From contig JADGPO010000060.1 in assembly GCA_017882405.1 (NCBI GenBank), positions 1 through 31,733 on the forward strand: a DNA stretch of 31,733 bases, read 5' to 3'. The DNA is from Solirubrobacteraceae bacterium (GTDB taxonomy: Bacteria; Actinomycetota; Thermoleophilia; Solirubrobacterales; Solirubrobacteraceae). The stretch's first letter is position 1. Every line of letters starts with the position of its first letter. The position numbers were made by a program, and so were the translations under genes. Under the pieces are notes generated by a model. The model saw nothing but the letters and a program-made list of their open reading frames with translations. It ran no database searches and had not been told where the DNA came from. Of this stretch, positions 1 to 7,309 are shown piece by piece.

Positions 1-367
1 TGACGGGCGTGAAGAAGTTGACGAGGTTGCCGTCGGGGTCGCGGAACAGGATGGAGCGGTTGCCCCAGGGCATCGTGGTGGGTGCCTGAACCCAGTCGTT
101 GACCAGCGGCTTGAGACGTGTGTATTCGCTGTCGACGTCCTCGACGCGGAACTCGATGATGACGGTGTGGTTGTCGGCGGCGCGGGCGGAGTCGGTTCCG
201 AAGAGCTGGGTCGTCTGGGTGTGGCCGATCGCCAGGGTGCAGGACGGCATGATCAGCTCGGCGAAAGCGGGCGTGTAGCGCACGGCTGCGACACCAGTGA
301 CTTGTTCGTAGAACTGCAGTACGCGCTCCAGGTCGTCGGTGATCATGCGAATCGAGGCGAGATCCAT
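1..367 (-). CDS. VOC (glyoxalase/bleomycin-resistance fold) family protein, 3' end outside window
   Basis: Reading the minus strand from an ATG at 367 gives MDLASIRMITDDLERVLQFY and continues open to the window edge (about 122 residues), so the C-terminus is missing. The N-terminal beta-alpha unit (IRMITDDLERVLQFYEQVTG) and the late FRDPDGNLVNFF segment are the two signature stretches of one VOC module. The family includes metal-dependent dioxygenases, lyases and antibiotic-binding proteins; nothing here identifies the substrate. The start is supported by a good ribosome-binding site (AAAGGGTGA) about 5 nt upstream. The gene diverges from a TetR regulator across an 84-bp gap holding an inverted repeat, so it is the most likely target of that regulator. 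The fold is secure; the reaction is unknown. Confidence 0.85.
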   Translation of the reverse strand, partial: MDLASIRMITDDLERVLQFYEQVTGVAAVRYTPAFAELIMPSCTLAIGHTQTTQLFGTDSARAADNHTVIIEFRVEDVDSEYTRLKPLVNDWVQAPTTMPWGNRSILFRDPDGNLVNFFTPV

Positions 368-406
368 GGGGTCACCCTTTCGGTCAATTGACGGCTCCTA
401 CAGTAG

Positions 407-424
407 CGCTACGCAACGGTAGCG
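407..424. promoter_or_regulatory. Inverted repeat, probable TetR operator
   Basis: CGCTAC-6 nt-GTAGCG is a perfect 6-bp inverted repeat between the divergent VOC and TetR genes. It is embedded in a larger GTAGCG-rich stretch: GTAGCGCTAC at 403-412 is itself a perfect palindrome and GTAGC recurs three times at 419-432. It covers the proposed VOC -10 box. TetR proteins usually bind such repeats in a divergent intergenic region; binding here is inferred from position only. Confidence 0.6.
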
Positions 425-444
425 TAGCGTAGTGGTATCGTCAA
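416..444 (-). promoter_or_regulatory. Candidate promoter of the VOC gene
   Basis: On the minus strand TTGACG (444-439) and TACCGT (421-416) are separated by exactly 17 bp, a good sigma-70-like arrangement. The -10 lies inside the inverted repeat, which would let a bound repressor block transcription. Confidence 0.5.
436..441 (+). promoter_or_regulatory. Candidate -10 box (TATCGT) of the tetR gene
   Basis: TATCGT fits TANNNT and ends 10 nt before the ATG at 452. No Shine-Dalgarno is visible in that gap, so the transcript may be nearly leaderless. No convincing -35 is seen. Confidence 0.35.
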
Positions 445-451
445 GTCACCC

Positions 452-1120
452 ATGGCTCGAAAGACCTCACCCAAACCCCAGCCGGCAGACCGGCCTGCGG
501 CACCATCGACGCACAGCGGCGCCGAGAAGCTCGACCCCCGTGTCCAGCGATCGCGAGACGCCGTGCTGACCACGACCTTTGAGCTGCTCGGCGAGAGCGG
601 AGTGGGCGGCTTCACAATCGATGAGGTCGCCCGGCGCTCCGGCGTCGCGAAGACCACCATCTACCGTCAGTGGCCCTCCCGTGAGGCGCTCGTAATCGAT
701 GCCTGCTCGCGCATCAGCGACGAGCAGGCGATCCCCGACACCGGATCACTCGACGGTGACCTCACCGCCATCCTCTCGAACATCGGCCACCTCCTCGGCA
801 CCGCCCAATGGTCTTCGGTCCTGCCCTCGATCGTCGACGCCGCCGAACGCGATCCGGAATTCGCCGACATCCACCGCAGAATCCAACACGGACATGCCGC
901 ACCGCTCAGGGAGGTCATCGACCGAGCCGCTCGCAGGGGCGAGATCGCGGCGACAGCCGACCGCTCGACCATGATCGCGGGACTGACGGGCCCCCTCTTC
1001 TACCGCCGGTGGTTCTCCCGCGAGCCGATCGACGAGCAGTTCGTCAAGAGCATCGTCAGCAACGTGATCAACAATCAACGAACCCCCGACGACTACCGCC
1101 CAGACCCGAGCACCCCCTGA
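452..1120 (+). CDS. TetR/AcrR family transcriptional regulator
   Basis: This 222-residue protein has a proline-rich N-terminal tail (about residues 1-25). A TetR helix-turn-helix follows at about 35-80: RDAVLTTTFELLGESGVGGF, then TIDEVARRSGVAKTTIYRQW, the most conserved part of the family. The remaining ~140 residues form the ligand-binding and dimerisation domain, which names no ligand. The ATG at 452 places the DNA-binding domain normally. It diverges from the VOC gene and the shared gap contains an inverted repeat, so autoregulation plus repression of the VOC gene is the simplest model. The oxidoreductase at 1482 is separated by a 361-bp gap and is a less certain target. Confidence 0.9.
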   Translation: MARKTSPKPQPADRPAAPSTHSGAEKLDPRVQRSRDAVLTTTFELLGESGVGGFTIDEVARRSGVAKTTIYRQWPSREALVIDACSRISDEQAIPDTGSLDGDLTAILSNIGHLLGTAQWSSVLPSIVDAAERDPEFADIHRRIQHGHAAPLREVIDRAARRGEIAATADRSTMIAGLTGPLFYRRWFSREPIDEQFVKSIVSNVINNQRTPDDYRPDPSTP

Positions 1121-1481
1121 AGCCTCTAACGACGATCTGCAACACGCTCCATCGGCCTGCCGTTGCCACGAGAAAGCGGCCCGGACCGAGCGGCGGGCCA
1201 ACGCCATCACTGTCGCTCTGTCGCTGTTGCGGCACTGATAGCGACACGGCTGCTTCCCGCCCGATTCGCCTCCACTCCGGAGGTCCTCGGACTCTGAGGG
1301 CATGACCGCCGCCTCGTCGCAGCTCCTGCGCGAGCACCCCCTGGCGCACGCGGGCATGGGCAGCCTGAGCCGGGGTGGGCGGTGAATCGAGCGAATCTGG
1401 TCAGCCTGGTGACTCCAGCTTGGGCCAGCGGACGCCTCTGGAGCTGAGTAGCGGCAACTCGGTTAGTGTCGGAGACCGACG
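1121..1481. other. Non-coding gap with two inverted repeats
   Basis: No gene is recognised here. A GC-rich hairpin GGCCCG/CGGGCC (1178-1183 and 1194-1199, 10-nt loop) lies about 60 bp after the tetR stop but has no T-run, so it is at best a weak terminator. A second perfect 7-bp repeat TGTCGCT/AGCGACA (1219-1225 and 1240-1246) follows. A 27-codon ATG frame at 1302-1385 has no family resemblance and is not called as a gene. GGAGA at 1471-1475 is the ribosome-binding site of the next gene. Confidence 0.5.
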
Positions 1482-2474
1482 ATGCGCGCGATCGGGTCAT
1501 ACGACGGTCTGCCGCTCTCGGATCCGCAGAGCCTGGTGGACGTCGAGCTGCCCGCGCCCGCGCTGCGGCCGCGCGACGTGCTCGTCCGGGTGCAGGCGGT
1601 GTCGGTCAATCCGGCCGACGTCAAGCGCCGCGCCAGCCTGGACCACAGCGAGACGCCGGTCGTGCTCGGCTATGACGCGGCCGGGATCGTCGAGGAGGTC
1701 GGGCCGGAGGTCTCCACGCTTGCGGTCGGCGACGAGGTCTACTACGCGGGCGACATCACCCGGCAGGGTTCAAACGCCGAGCTGCAGGCTGTCGACGAGC
1801 GGATCGTCGCCGGCCGTCCGGGCTCGCTGAGCTTCGCCGAGGCGGCCGCGCTGCCACTCACCTCGATCACCGGTTGGGAGACGCTGTTCGAGCGCTTCCG
1901 GCTGGACGCCGGCTCGCGGGGAACGCTGCTGATCGTGGGCGCCGCCGGCGGCGTCGGCTCGATAATGATCCAGCTGGCCAAGCAGCTCACCGGACTGGAG
2001 GTCCTGGCGACCGCGACGCGGCCCACGTCAATCGACTGGGTGTGCGCGCTCGGCGCCGACCGCGTCGTCGACCACGACGACCTGGCCGACTCGGTCCGAG
2101 CGCACGGCGTGGACGAGGTGGACTACATCTTCAGCCCCCACTCGCGCGACAACATCGAGGCCTACGCCGAGATCATCCGTCCCTTCGGCGAGATCACGGC
2201 GATCGACGAGCCCGAGGGGCTGGACCTGCTGGCGCTCAAGAGCAAGAGCGTGACCTGGCACTGGGAGCTGATGTTCACCCGCTCGATGTTCGAGACGCCG
2301 GACATGATCGAGCAGAAGCACCTGCTCTCCCGGGTGGCGGAGCTCGTCGACGAGCAGCGCGTGCGCACGACGATGACCGAGAGCATCGCCGATTTCTCGG
2401 CCGCCGGACTGAGACGCGCGCACGAGCTGGTGGAGTCCGGACGGATGACCGGCAAGGTCGTCGTCCACCGCTGA
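1482..2474 (+). CDS. Zinc-binding alcohol dehydrogenase family protein (NADPH:quinone-reductase-like MDR)
   Basis: A complete 330-residue medium-chain dehydrogenase/reductase. The N-terminal GroES-like half (about 1-125) contains VSVNPADVKRR and TPVVLGYDAAGIVEEVG. The nucleotide-binding half opens with GAAGGVGS near residue 153, typical of NADP(H)-using quinone oxidoreductase relatives, and continues with LATATRPTSIDWVCALGADR. The opening (MRAIGSYDGLPLSDPQSLVD) and overall pattern match the 'zinc-binding ADH family' subgroup, which despite its name lacks the usual zinc cysteines, as here. It probably reduces a quinone or an alpha,beta-unsaturated carbonyl with NADPH. GGAGA lies 6 nt before the ATG. 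The real substrate cannot be read from sequence. Confidence 0.9.
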   Translation: MRAIGSYDGLPLSDPQSLVDVELPAPALRPRDVLVRVQAVSVNPADVKRRASLDHSETPVVLGYDAAGIVEEVGPEVSTLAVGDEVYYAGDITRQGSNAELQAVDERIVAGRPGSLSFAEAAALPLTSITGWETLFERFRLDAGSRGTLLIVGAAGGVGSIMIQLAKQLTGLEVLATATRPTSIDWVCALGADRVVDHDDLADSVRAHGVDEVDYIFSPHSRDNIEAYAEIIRPFGEITAIDEPEGLDLLALKSKSVTWHWELMFTRSMFETPDMIEQKHLLSRVAELVDEQRVRTTMTESIADFSAAGLRRAHELVESGRMTGKVVVHR

Positions 2475-2500
2475 GCCCGCAGCGTGTCCGCGGCGACGGA

Positions 2501-2506
2501 TAGCGT
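2501..2506 (+). promoter_or_regulatory. Candidate leaderless -10 box (TAGCGT)
   Basis: TAGCGT (TANNNT) ends 8 nt before the ATG at 2515, and no Shine-Dalgarno is present. The same spacing recurs before several genes in the window. Confidence 0.35.
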
Positions 2507-2514
2507 CGCGGCCG

Positions 2515-2847
2515 ATGGTGATCGCGAGCGTCACCAACTGGCTCTACCACGCGGTCCGCTGGACCTGGCACGACCCCGACGGCTACAACTTCATCAGCGG
2601 GCCGCTGGCCGACATCACGCTGTTCGGCGGCGCCTACGCGATCGCCCGCCGCCACAACTGCCACGTCAAGGGCTGCTGGCGGATCGCCCGCGCGCAGGTC
2701 CCGGGCACCAACTACATCGTCTGCGGCAAACACCATCCGCACGAGCGGCCAACCGCCGAGAAGGTGCTCGCCGACCACGCGGCAGCGGTGCGCGAGCACA
2801 AGCTCGCCGCCCACGCCACCCCGATCAGCGACGCGCGCGAGACCTGA
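2515..2847 (+). CDS. Small Cys/His-rich hypothetical protein
   Basis: This 110-residue protein is not firmly recognised. Residues about 1-40 contain an aromatic, partly hydrophobic stretch that could be one short membrane helix. It is followed by HNCHVKGCWRIAR and then CGKHHPHERPT. The spacing C-x4-C-(~20)-C-x2-H-H suggests a small metal-binding knuckle. Short proteins with an 'HNCHVKGCWR...C-x-x-HHP' pattern are, from memory, found in actinobacteria and actinophages, usually as a membrane segment plus this Cys/His tail, with no known function. The ATG at 2515 is preferred; GTG at 2518 is equally possible. It stands alone between the oxidoreductase and the opposing transketolase. Confidence 0.65.
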   Translation: MVIASVTNWLYHAVRWTWHDPDGYNFISGPLADITLFGGAYAIARRHNCHVKGCWRIARAQVPGTNYIVCGKHHPHERPTAEKVLADHAAAVREHKLAAHATPISDARET

Positions 2848-2871
2848 CCGCAGGCCTCGCGCGGGCGTCTG

Positions 2872-4761
2872 TCAGTCGCCGGCCGGCGACGAGGCCGCTG
2901 CGGCCTGGCCGATCTGCGGTCCGAGCTCGGCCAGGCGCCGCGCGGCGCCCTCGATCGCCTCGGCGTCGATCTTCGCGGCATGCAGCAGCTCGGCGCCCTT
3001 GCCCGACCCCGGGATCTCCTGAACCGCGAGCTTGACGACGCGCGGGCGCTCGTCGGCGTCAGCGAACACGCTCAGCACCGCCTCTCCGATCCCGCCCTCG
3101 GCCCAGTGATCCTCGACGACCACCAACCGGCCGCCGGTCGCGCTCGAGGCGGCCGACAGGGTGTCGGCGTCCACCGGCTTGACCGAATAGAGGTCGATCA
3201 CGCGGGCATTGATCCCGTCCGACGCGAGGGCGTCGGCGGCCTTGAGCGCCTCGTGCAGGGTGACCCCCGCGCCGATCAGCGTCACCTGGTCGTCGTCTGA
3301 CTCGCGCACCACCCGGGAGCCGCCGATCGTGAACTCCTCGTCGGCGGCGTAGATCGTCGGCAGACCCGAACGGGTGCTGCGAAGATAGGAGATGCCGTCG
3401 TGCTCGGCCATCTGCTGGACGAGCTTGACCGTCTGGTTGGGGTCCGAGGGATACAGGACCACCGAGCCGCCCAGCGCGCGGAACTCCGAGAGATCCTCGA
3501 GGGCCATCTGCGACGGGCCGTCCTCTCCGATCGAGACGCCGGCGTGGGAGCCGTTGATGCACAGCTTGGCCTGGGAGATGACCGCCATGCGCGCGAAGTC
3601 GTACGCGCGGGACAAAAAGGCGGCGAAGGTCGCCGCAAACGGCGTCCAGTCGCGCACCTGGAACCCGATCGCCTCGGCCATCAGCATCTGCTCGGCGATG
3701 TAGACCTCGAAGTAGCGCTCCGGAGTCTTCTTGAGCACCTCCTCGAGATGGGTCGAGTTGCCGACCTCGCCGTCGAGCGCCACCACGTCGCCGCGGCGCC
3801 GCATGAGCGCCGCCAGCCCCTCGCCGAACGCCTTGCGCGTGGGCACTGGGTCTCCGCCGACCTGATACTCCGGCAGCGGGACCGAAGGGTCGCTGTCGAA
3901 GCGGTGCGGCTGGCCGGCGCTCTCGGGCTTGGCCACGTCGACGTGGACCGGCCCGACGTTGCCCAGCTCCTCGATTGCCTTCTGCGGATCCTTGAGCGGC
4001 TGTCCGTGCTTGCCCTCGACGTTGGCCGTCTCGGACGCGCCGTAGCCCTTGATCGTGCGAGCGACGATCATCGTGGGACGATCGGCGGTCGCCTCGGCCT
4101 CGGCGTAGGCGCGGTCGATGGCCTCGATGTCGTGACCGTCGATCTCGATCGCGTTCCAGCCGCTCGCCTCGGCGCGCCGGGAGTACGAGCTCAGGTTCCA
4201 GCCGTGCATCGTCTCGCCGCGCTGACCGAGGCGGTTGACGTCGACAATCGTCACCAGGTTGCTCAGGCCCTCCTTGCCGGCGTGCTCGACGGCCTCCCAG
4301 ATCGAGCCCTCGGCCATCTCGGAGTCGCCGCACAGCGTCCACACGCGGTAGGGAAGATGATCTAGCTCACGCGCGCACAGCGCGAGGCCGGCGGCGATCG
4401 GCATGCCCTGGCCGAGCGAGCCGGTGGCCACGTCGACCCACGGCAGCTCCGGCGTCGGATGGCCCTGCAGGCGGGAGCCGAACTGGCGGAACGTGAGCAG
4501 CTCTTCGTCGGTGACGGCCCCGGCGGCGACGAACATCGCGTAGACCAGCGGCGAGGCGTGGCCCTTGGAGAAGATCAGATGATCGTTGTCGGGGTTCTTC
4601 GGCTCGTCATAGTCGTAGCGCAGGTGGCGCGCCATCAGGACCGCCATCAGGTCGGCCGCCGACATCGACGAGGTGGGGTGCCCCGACTGGGCGGCGTCGG
4701 CCGCGCGAATCGAGTCGATGCGCAGGCGCTGGGCGAGCTGGTGAATCTCTTCGTTGGTCAT
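2872..4761 (-). CDS. tkt: Transketolase, short (mammalian-type) form
   Basis: A complete 629-residue thiamine-diphosphate enzyme that moves two-carbon ketol units between sugar phosphates in the pentose phosphate pathway. The N-terminal domain has SGHPTSS (26-32), LIFSKGHASPLVYA, the cofactor motif GDSEMAEGSIWEA and DVNRLGQ. The middle domain has EVYIAEQMLMAEAIGFQVRD, with the catalytic glutamate. The C-terminal domain follows from about residue 500. Length and wording (RLRIDSIRAADAAQSGHPTS, DVATGSLGQG, DVNRLGQ) match the ~620-residue animal-like group rather than the ~660-residue TktA type. AGAGGTAGG sits 5 nt before the ATG. It is alone, with no transaldolase or other pentose-phosphate gene beside it, so it may be a second, accessory transketolase. 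Confidence 0.95.
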   Translation of the reverse strand: MTNEEIHQLAQRLRIDSIRAADAAQSGHPTSSMSAADLMAVLMARHLRYDYDEPKNPDNDHLIFSKGHASPLVYAMFVAAGAVTDEELLTFRQFGSRLQGHPTPELPWVDVATGSLGQGMPIAAGLALCARELDHLPYRVWTLCGDSEMAEGSIWEAVEHAGKEGLSNLVTIVDVNRLGQRGETMHGWNLSSYSRRAEASGWNAIEIDGHDIEAIDRAYAEAEATADRPTMIVARTIKGYGASETANVEGKHGQPLKDPQKAIEELGNVGPVHVDVAKPESAGQPHRFDSDPSVPLPEYQVGGDPVPTRKAFGEGLAALMRRRGDVVALDGEVGNSTHLEEVLKKTPERYFEVYIAEQMLMAEAIGFQVRDWTPFAATFAAFLSRAYDFARMAVISQAKLCINGSHAGVSIGEDGPSQMALEDLSEFRALGGSVVLYPSDPNQTVKLVQQMAEHDGISYLRSTRSGLPTIYAADEEFTIGGSRVVRESDDDQVTLIGAGVTLHEALKAADALASDGINARVIDLYSVKPVDADTLSAASSATGGRLVVVEDHWAEGGIGEAVLSVFADADERPRVVKLAVQEIPGSGKGAELLHAAKIDAEAIEGAARRLAELGPQIGQAAAASSPAGD

Positions 4762-4827
4762 CTGGCCTACCTCTGGGATCGGGGCCTGTGTCTCACTGGT
4801 GAGTGTTGCGCGACCGGCGTTGCCTCA

Positions 4828-4833
4828 AACATA
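4828..4833 (-). promoter_or_regulatory. Weak candidate -10 (TATGTT) for transketolase
   Basis: On the minus strand TATGTT lies in the only AT-richer patch of the gap, about 66 bp before the ATG at 4761. No matching -35 is visible, so this is a guess from base composition and TANNNT fit. Confidence 0.2.
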
Positions 4834-4859
4834 CTTACCACCATGCGCACGCGTCCGGA

Positions 4860-5132
4860 TTAACGGCTCGTCACGCGCTCTCGGGCGATGTTGCCCACGA
4901 ACACGAACAGCACCAGGGCGCCCGACTTGACCGGGCTCCAGCCGAACACGTCCTGAAACACCAGCGTGAGCAGGAACGGGACCGCCGCCACGTTCATCCA
5001 GAACAGTGACCCTGAGCCGATCGCCGTCCGAAACGTCGTCACCTCGAGTGTGCGCAGGTTGACAGCGGGTGGGAGGAACGGAGCAGGGGGACGGCCGCCG
5101 CCGTCAGGAGAACGCTCGGTCCGCGACAGCAC
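4860..5132 (-). pseudogene. Fragment of a DHA2-type (14-TMS) MFS drug-efflux transporter
   Basis: The minus-strand frame codes 90 residues. Only residues about 26-83 resemble a protein family: LRTLEVTTFRTAIGSGSLFW and VAAVPFLLTLVFQDVFGWSP then KSGALVLFVFVGN. This is the loop plus two membrane helices from the middle of EmrB/QacA-like transporters (usually ~450-500 residues), where the wording is typically '..FR...LGGSLFR.....LPFLLPLLFQ..FG.SP..SG'. Nothing of the first ~250 residues or of the last helices is seen on either side. The frame ends in an unrelated RERVTSR. I infer a decayed remnant of a lost transporter; a genuine two-helix protein is unlikely. Confidence 0.7.
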
Positions 5133-5224
5133 GACGAGCCGGCAGCGCGGTGTTGCGCAGCCGGCGGTCGATCGTCGCCGAAGTGCTCACCGGCTCAAAG
5201 CTATTAGTCGCGCCCTGACAGGCG

Positions 5225-5230
5225 TACGAT
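5225..5230 (+). promoter_or_regulatory. Candidate leaderless -10 box (TACGAT) for the nfeD-slipin pair
   Basis: TACGAT fits TANNNT and ends 8 nt before the ATG at 5239. This helps choose that start over the longer open frame that continues upstream. Confidence 0.4.
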
Positions 5231-5238
5231 TGACGGTG

Positions 5239-5724
5239 ATGACGACGCTTGGGATGGTCCTCTTGGTGTTGGGCGCGCTGGTCGCGATCGCCGAGGCGCA
5301 CTATCCCGCCCACGGCATCGCCGGTGGGCTGGGCGTCGCGATGCTGGCGCTGGGCGCCGTGCTGGCGATCAGCGGTCTGGGCGCCGGGCTCGCGCTGGGG
5401 CTGCTGGCGGGCCTCGCGCTGGCCGGGGCCGGCGGCGGGGCGCTGCTGCTGTCGGTCAAGAACGGCTCCGCGGTGCGCCACCGGCGTGTGCGGACCGGCG
5501 CCGAGGGGCTCGTGGGCGCGATCGGAGTGGTGCGCAGCTGGTCGGACGCCGACGGCAGCGTCGCCCTGGACGGCTCGCTGTGGCGCGCCCATCGCTCCTC
5601 GGCGCCCAGAGACGACGAGGAGGACGAGGACCAAGTCCTGCATGCCGGCGATCCCGTCGTGGTCGAGCGGCTGAGCGGGTTGACCCTGTCGGTGCGTCCG
5701 GCGGAGAAATGGGAGCTCTTGTAG
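5239..5724 (+). CDS. NfeD-like membrane protein
   Basis: Starting at ATG 5239 the protein has 161 residues. Two or three hydrophobic helices (about 3-75, rich in Gly/Ala/Leu) are followed by a soluble C-terminal domain. That domain opens with GAEGLVGAIGVVRSWSDADG and ends GDPVVVERLSGLTLSVRPAE, the five-stranded OB-like NfeD domain. Short NfeD proteins without the protease half are usual partners of stomatin/SPFH proteins in bacterial membranes, where they help organise membrane microdomains. An acidic linker (RDDEEDEDQ) interrupts the OB domain between its strands. The stop at 5722-5724 directly abuts the ATG of the slipin gene, so the two are almost certainly one operon. The open frame extends upstream to 4966, but those residues are low-complexity and overlap the MFS remnant. 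Confidence 0.88.
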   Translation: MTTLGMVLLVLGALVAIAEAHYPAHGIAGGLGVAMLALGAVLAISGLGAGLALGLLAGLALAGAGGGALLLSVKNGSAVRHRRVRTGAEGLVGAIGVVRSWSDADGSVALDGSLWRAHRSSAPRDDEEDEDQVLHAGDPVVVERLSGLTLSVRPAEKWELL

Positions 5725-6645
5725 ATGCTCGTAGCGATCGCCGTTGTCATAGCCGTGCTGCTGGTTGTCGGTCTGACCACCCTGGCCAGCTCGGTGCGGG
5801 TGCTGCGCGAGTACGAGCGGGGAGTCGTGTTCCGCCTCGGACGGCTGATGGAGCAGCGCGGCCCCGGGCTGCAGCTGCTGATCCCCACGATCGATCGGAT
5901 GGTGCGCGTCAGCCTGCGCACGGTCACATTGACCGTTCCGCCGCAGGAGATCATCACCCGCGACAACGTGCCCGCGCGCGTGACCGCCGTCGCCTACTAC
6001 CGCGTGATCGATCCCTCGAAGGCGGTCACCGAGGTGGAGAGCTTCCAGTCGGCGACGCTGCAGATCGCGCAGACGACGCTGCGCTCGGTGCTCGGCGTGG
6101 CCGACCTCGACACGCTGCTGTCCGAGCGCGAGCACCTCAACGAGTCGCTGGCCAAGGTGATCGACACCCAGACCGAGCCGTGGGGGATCAAGGTGACGAT
6201 GGTCGAGATCAAGGACGTCGAGATCCCGGAGCGGATGCAGCACGCGATCGCTCGCCAGGCCGAGGCCGAGCGCGAGCGCCGCGCCAAGATCATCAACGCC
6301 GAGGGCGAGTTCCAGTCGGCCGCCAAGCTCGCCGAGGCGGCCGATGTGATGAGCGTCAACCCGACGACCCTGCAGCTGCGCTACCTGCAGACGCTGCGCG
6401 AGATCGGGGGCCAGCAGAACTCGACGATCGTGTTCCCGATGCCGATCGACCTGGTGCGCCCGATGCTGGACGCGATGGGTCAGCGCACCCCGGCCGCGCA
6501 GAGTGAAAGCACGCCTGTGCCCGACGTTTCGCCGCAGCTCGATGCCGCCACCGCGCCCGAGCTCGGAGCGGCCGCCGAGGACCTCCCGCCCTCGCTGCGC
6601 GAGCGCAACGGCCAGGCGGCAGAGACGCCCCGCCAGTCCGAATAG
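5725..6645 (+). CDS. Slipin / stomatin-like SPFH (band 7) family protein
   Basis: This 306-residue protein has one N-terminal membrane helix (about 2-24). The SPFH domain (about 25-190) follows: [40 protein letters not shown] and [20 protein letters not shown]. An Ala/Glu-rich helical stretch comes next ([20 protein letters not shown]). The C-terminal ~55 residues are disordered and rich in Pro/Ala/Glu. Slipins form large oligomeric cages or scaffolds at the membrane and are commonly encoded next to NfeD, as here. The ATG begins on the base after the upstream stop, implying translational coupling. Cargo and regulated client are unknown. Confidence 0.93.
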   Translation: MLVAIAVVIAVLLVVGLTTLASSVRVLREYERGVVFRLGRLMEQRGPGLQLLIPTIDRMVRVSLRTVTLTVPPQEIITRDNVPARVTAVAYYRVIDPSKAVTEVESFQSATLQIAQTTLRSVLGVADLDTLLSEREHLNESLAKVIDTQTEPWGIKVTMVEIKDVEIPERMQHAIARQAEAERERRAKIINAEGEFQSAAKLAEAADVMSVNPTTLQLRYLQTLREIGGQQNSTIVFPMPIDLVRPMLDAMGQRTPAAQSESTPVPDVSPQLDAATAPELGAAAEDLPPSLRERNGQAAETPRQSE

Positions 6646-6666
6646 GGGCGACTAGCCCGTGCGGGC
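6646..6666. terminator. Possible short hairpins between convergent genes
   Basis: GGGC-gacta-GCCC (6646-6658) and GCCC-gtgc-GGGC (6655-6666) are mutually exclusive small GC stems exactly where the slipin gene and the opposing Tat-protein gene meet. There is no T-run, so terminator activity is uncertain. Confidence 0.25.
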
Positions 6667-7245
6667 CGAGTCGGAGCTGCCGACCGCGGGATGTCCGCAC
6701 ACGGCGCTCTCCCTGGTCGTAGGCACCGATCGTGCCGGGCACAGCGTGACGCCCGCCCCGCACGCCTTGCGGGCGGCACGCCGGTACCGGTTGGCGGTCA
6801 TCCGGCGCTTGGCGATCGTCCGCTGCACGCTCCGGCGGCGGCCCTTGCGCTTGGTGTGGCGCAGCTGTCGCTGGGCACGCTTCAGCGCCTTCTCGGCTCG
6901 GTCGTAGCGGGCCGCGCCGGTGGTGCAGGGACGCGATACGTCGACCTGGCCGGACTCGTCGTGGGCGAAGACGCGCCCGACGTCGGAGTCCTCCAGGAAC
7001 ACGCACAGCGTCTTCAGCACCACGAAGGTGTCGATCGGCAGGTTGCGCGGGGAGGGGATCTGCACCTGGCGCTGGCGCCGGGCGGCCTCGGCGACCAGGG
7101 TGTCGGGATCCAGCACGAGACCCATACCGGCGGCCAATCCGGCCGTCACGGCGGTCCGCCGCAGGAAGTCCCGACGGGTGTGGTAGACGTCGGGCTCTGT
7201 CGTGAGCAACCGTTCCGCTTGCAGCGGATCGCGAATGTCGCTCAC
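6652..7245 (-). CDS. Tat-exported chimeric protein: phosphoesterase-like N-terminus plus basic tail
   Basis: From GTG 7245 the protein has 197 residues (TTG 7266 would add seven). A twin-arginine signal is clear: TRRDFLRRTAVTAGLAAGMG at about 23-42. The mature part then reads LPSP-like IPSPRNLPIDTFVVL, which is how phospholipase C/acid phosphatase-type phosphoesterases begin before their metal-binding MMENRSFDHY motif. That motif and the ~400-residue catalytic domain are absent. The sequence jumps to KTLCVFLEDSDVGRVFAHDE and an Arg/Lys-rich segment with four cysteines in total after the Tat region. I infer an internal deletion or fusion that kept the export signal. Whether the product is still made is unknown; it could also be a genuine small secreted protein that borrowed the signal. 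Confidence 0.6.
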   Translation of the reverse strand: MSDIRDPLQAERLLTTEPDVYHTRRDFLRRTAVTAGLAAGMGLVLDPDTLVAEAARRQRQVQIPSPRNLPIDTFVVLKTLCVFLEDSDVGRVFAHDESGQVDVSRPCTTGAARYDRAEKALKRAQRQLRHTKRKGRRRSVQRTIAKRRMTANRYRRAARKACGAGVTLCPARSVPTTRESAVCGHPAVGSSDSARTG

Positions 7246-7291
7246 CCGCCGGTCCGGGGAGTGCAAATGAGATGTGAACGCCCGAGCCTTC

Positions 7292-7297
7292 TAACCT
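7292..7297 (+). promoter_or_regulatory. Candidate -10 box (TAACCT) for typA
   Basis: TAACCT (TANNNT) ends 12 nt before the typA ATG, and no Shine-Dalgarno separates them. A convincing -35 is not seen. Confidence 0.3.
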
Positions 7298-7309
7298 CAA
7301 TCGCGTCCC

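Noticed and set aside
1302..1385. A 27-codon ATG frame with GAGG just upstream
   Set aside because: No recognisable motif, no partner gene and such short frames are common by chance. Left as unproven.
5104..5190. A short minus-strand GTG frame (28 codons) upstream of the MFS relic, considered as the missing start of the transporter
   Set aside because: It is not in register with the relic and shows no membrane helix or MFS motif.
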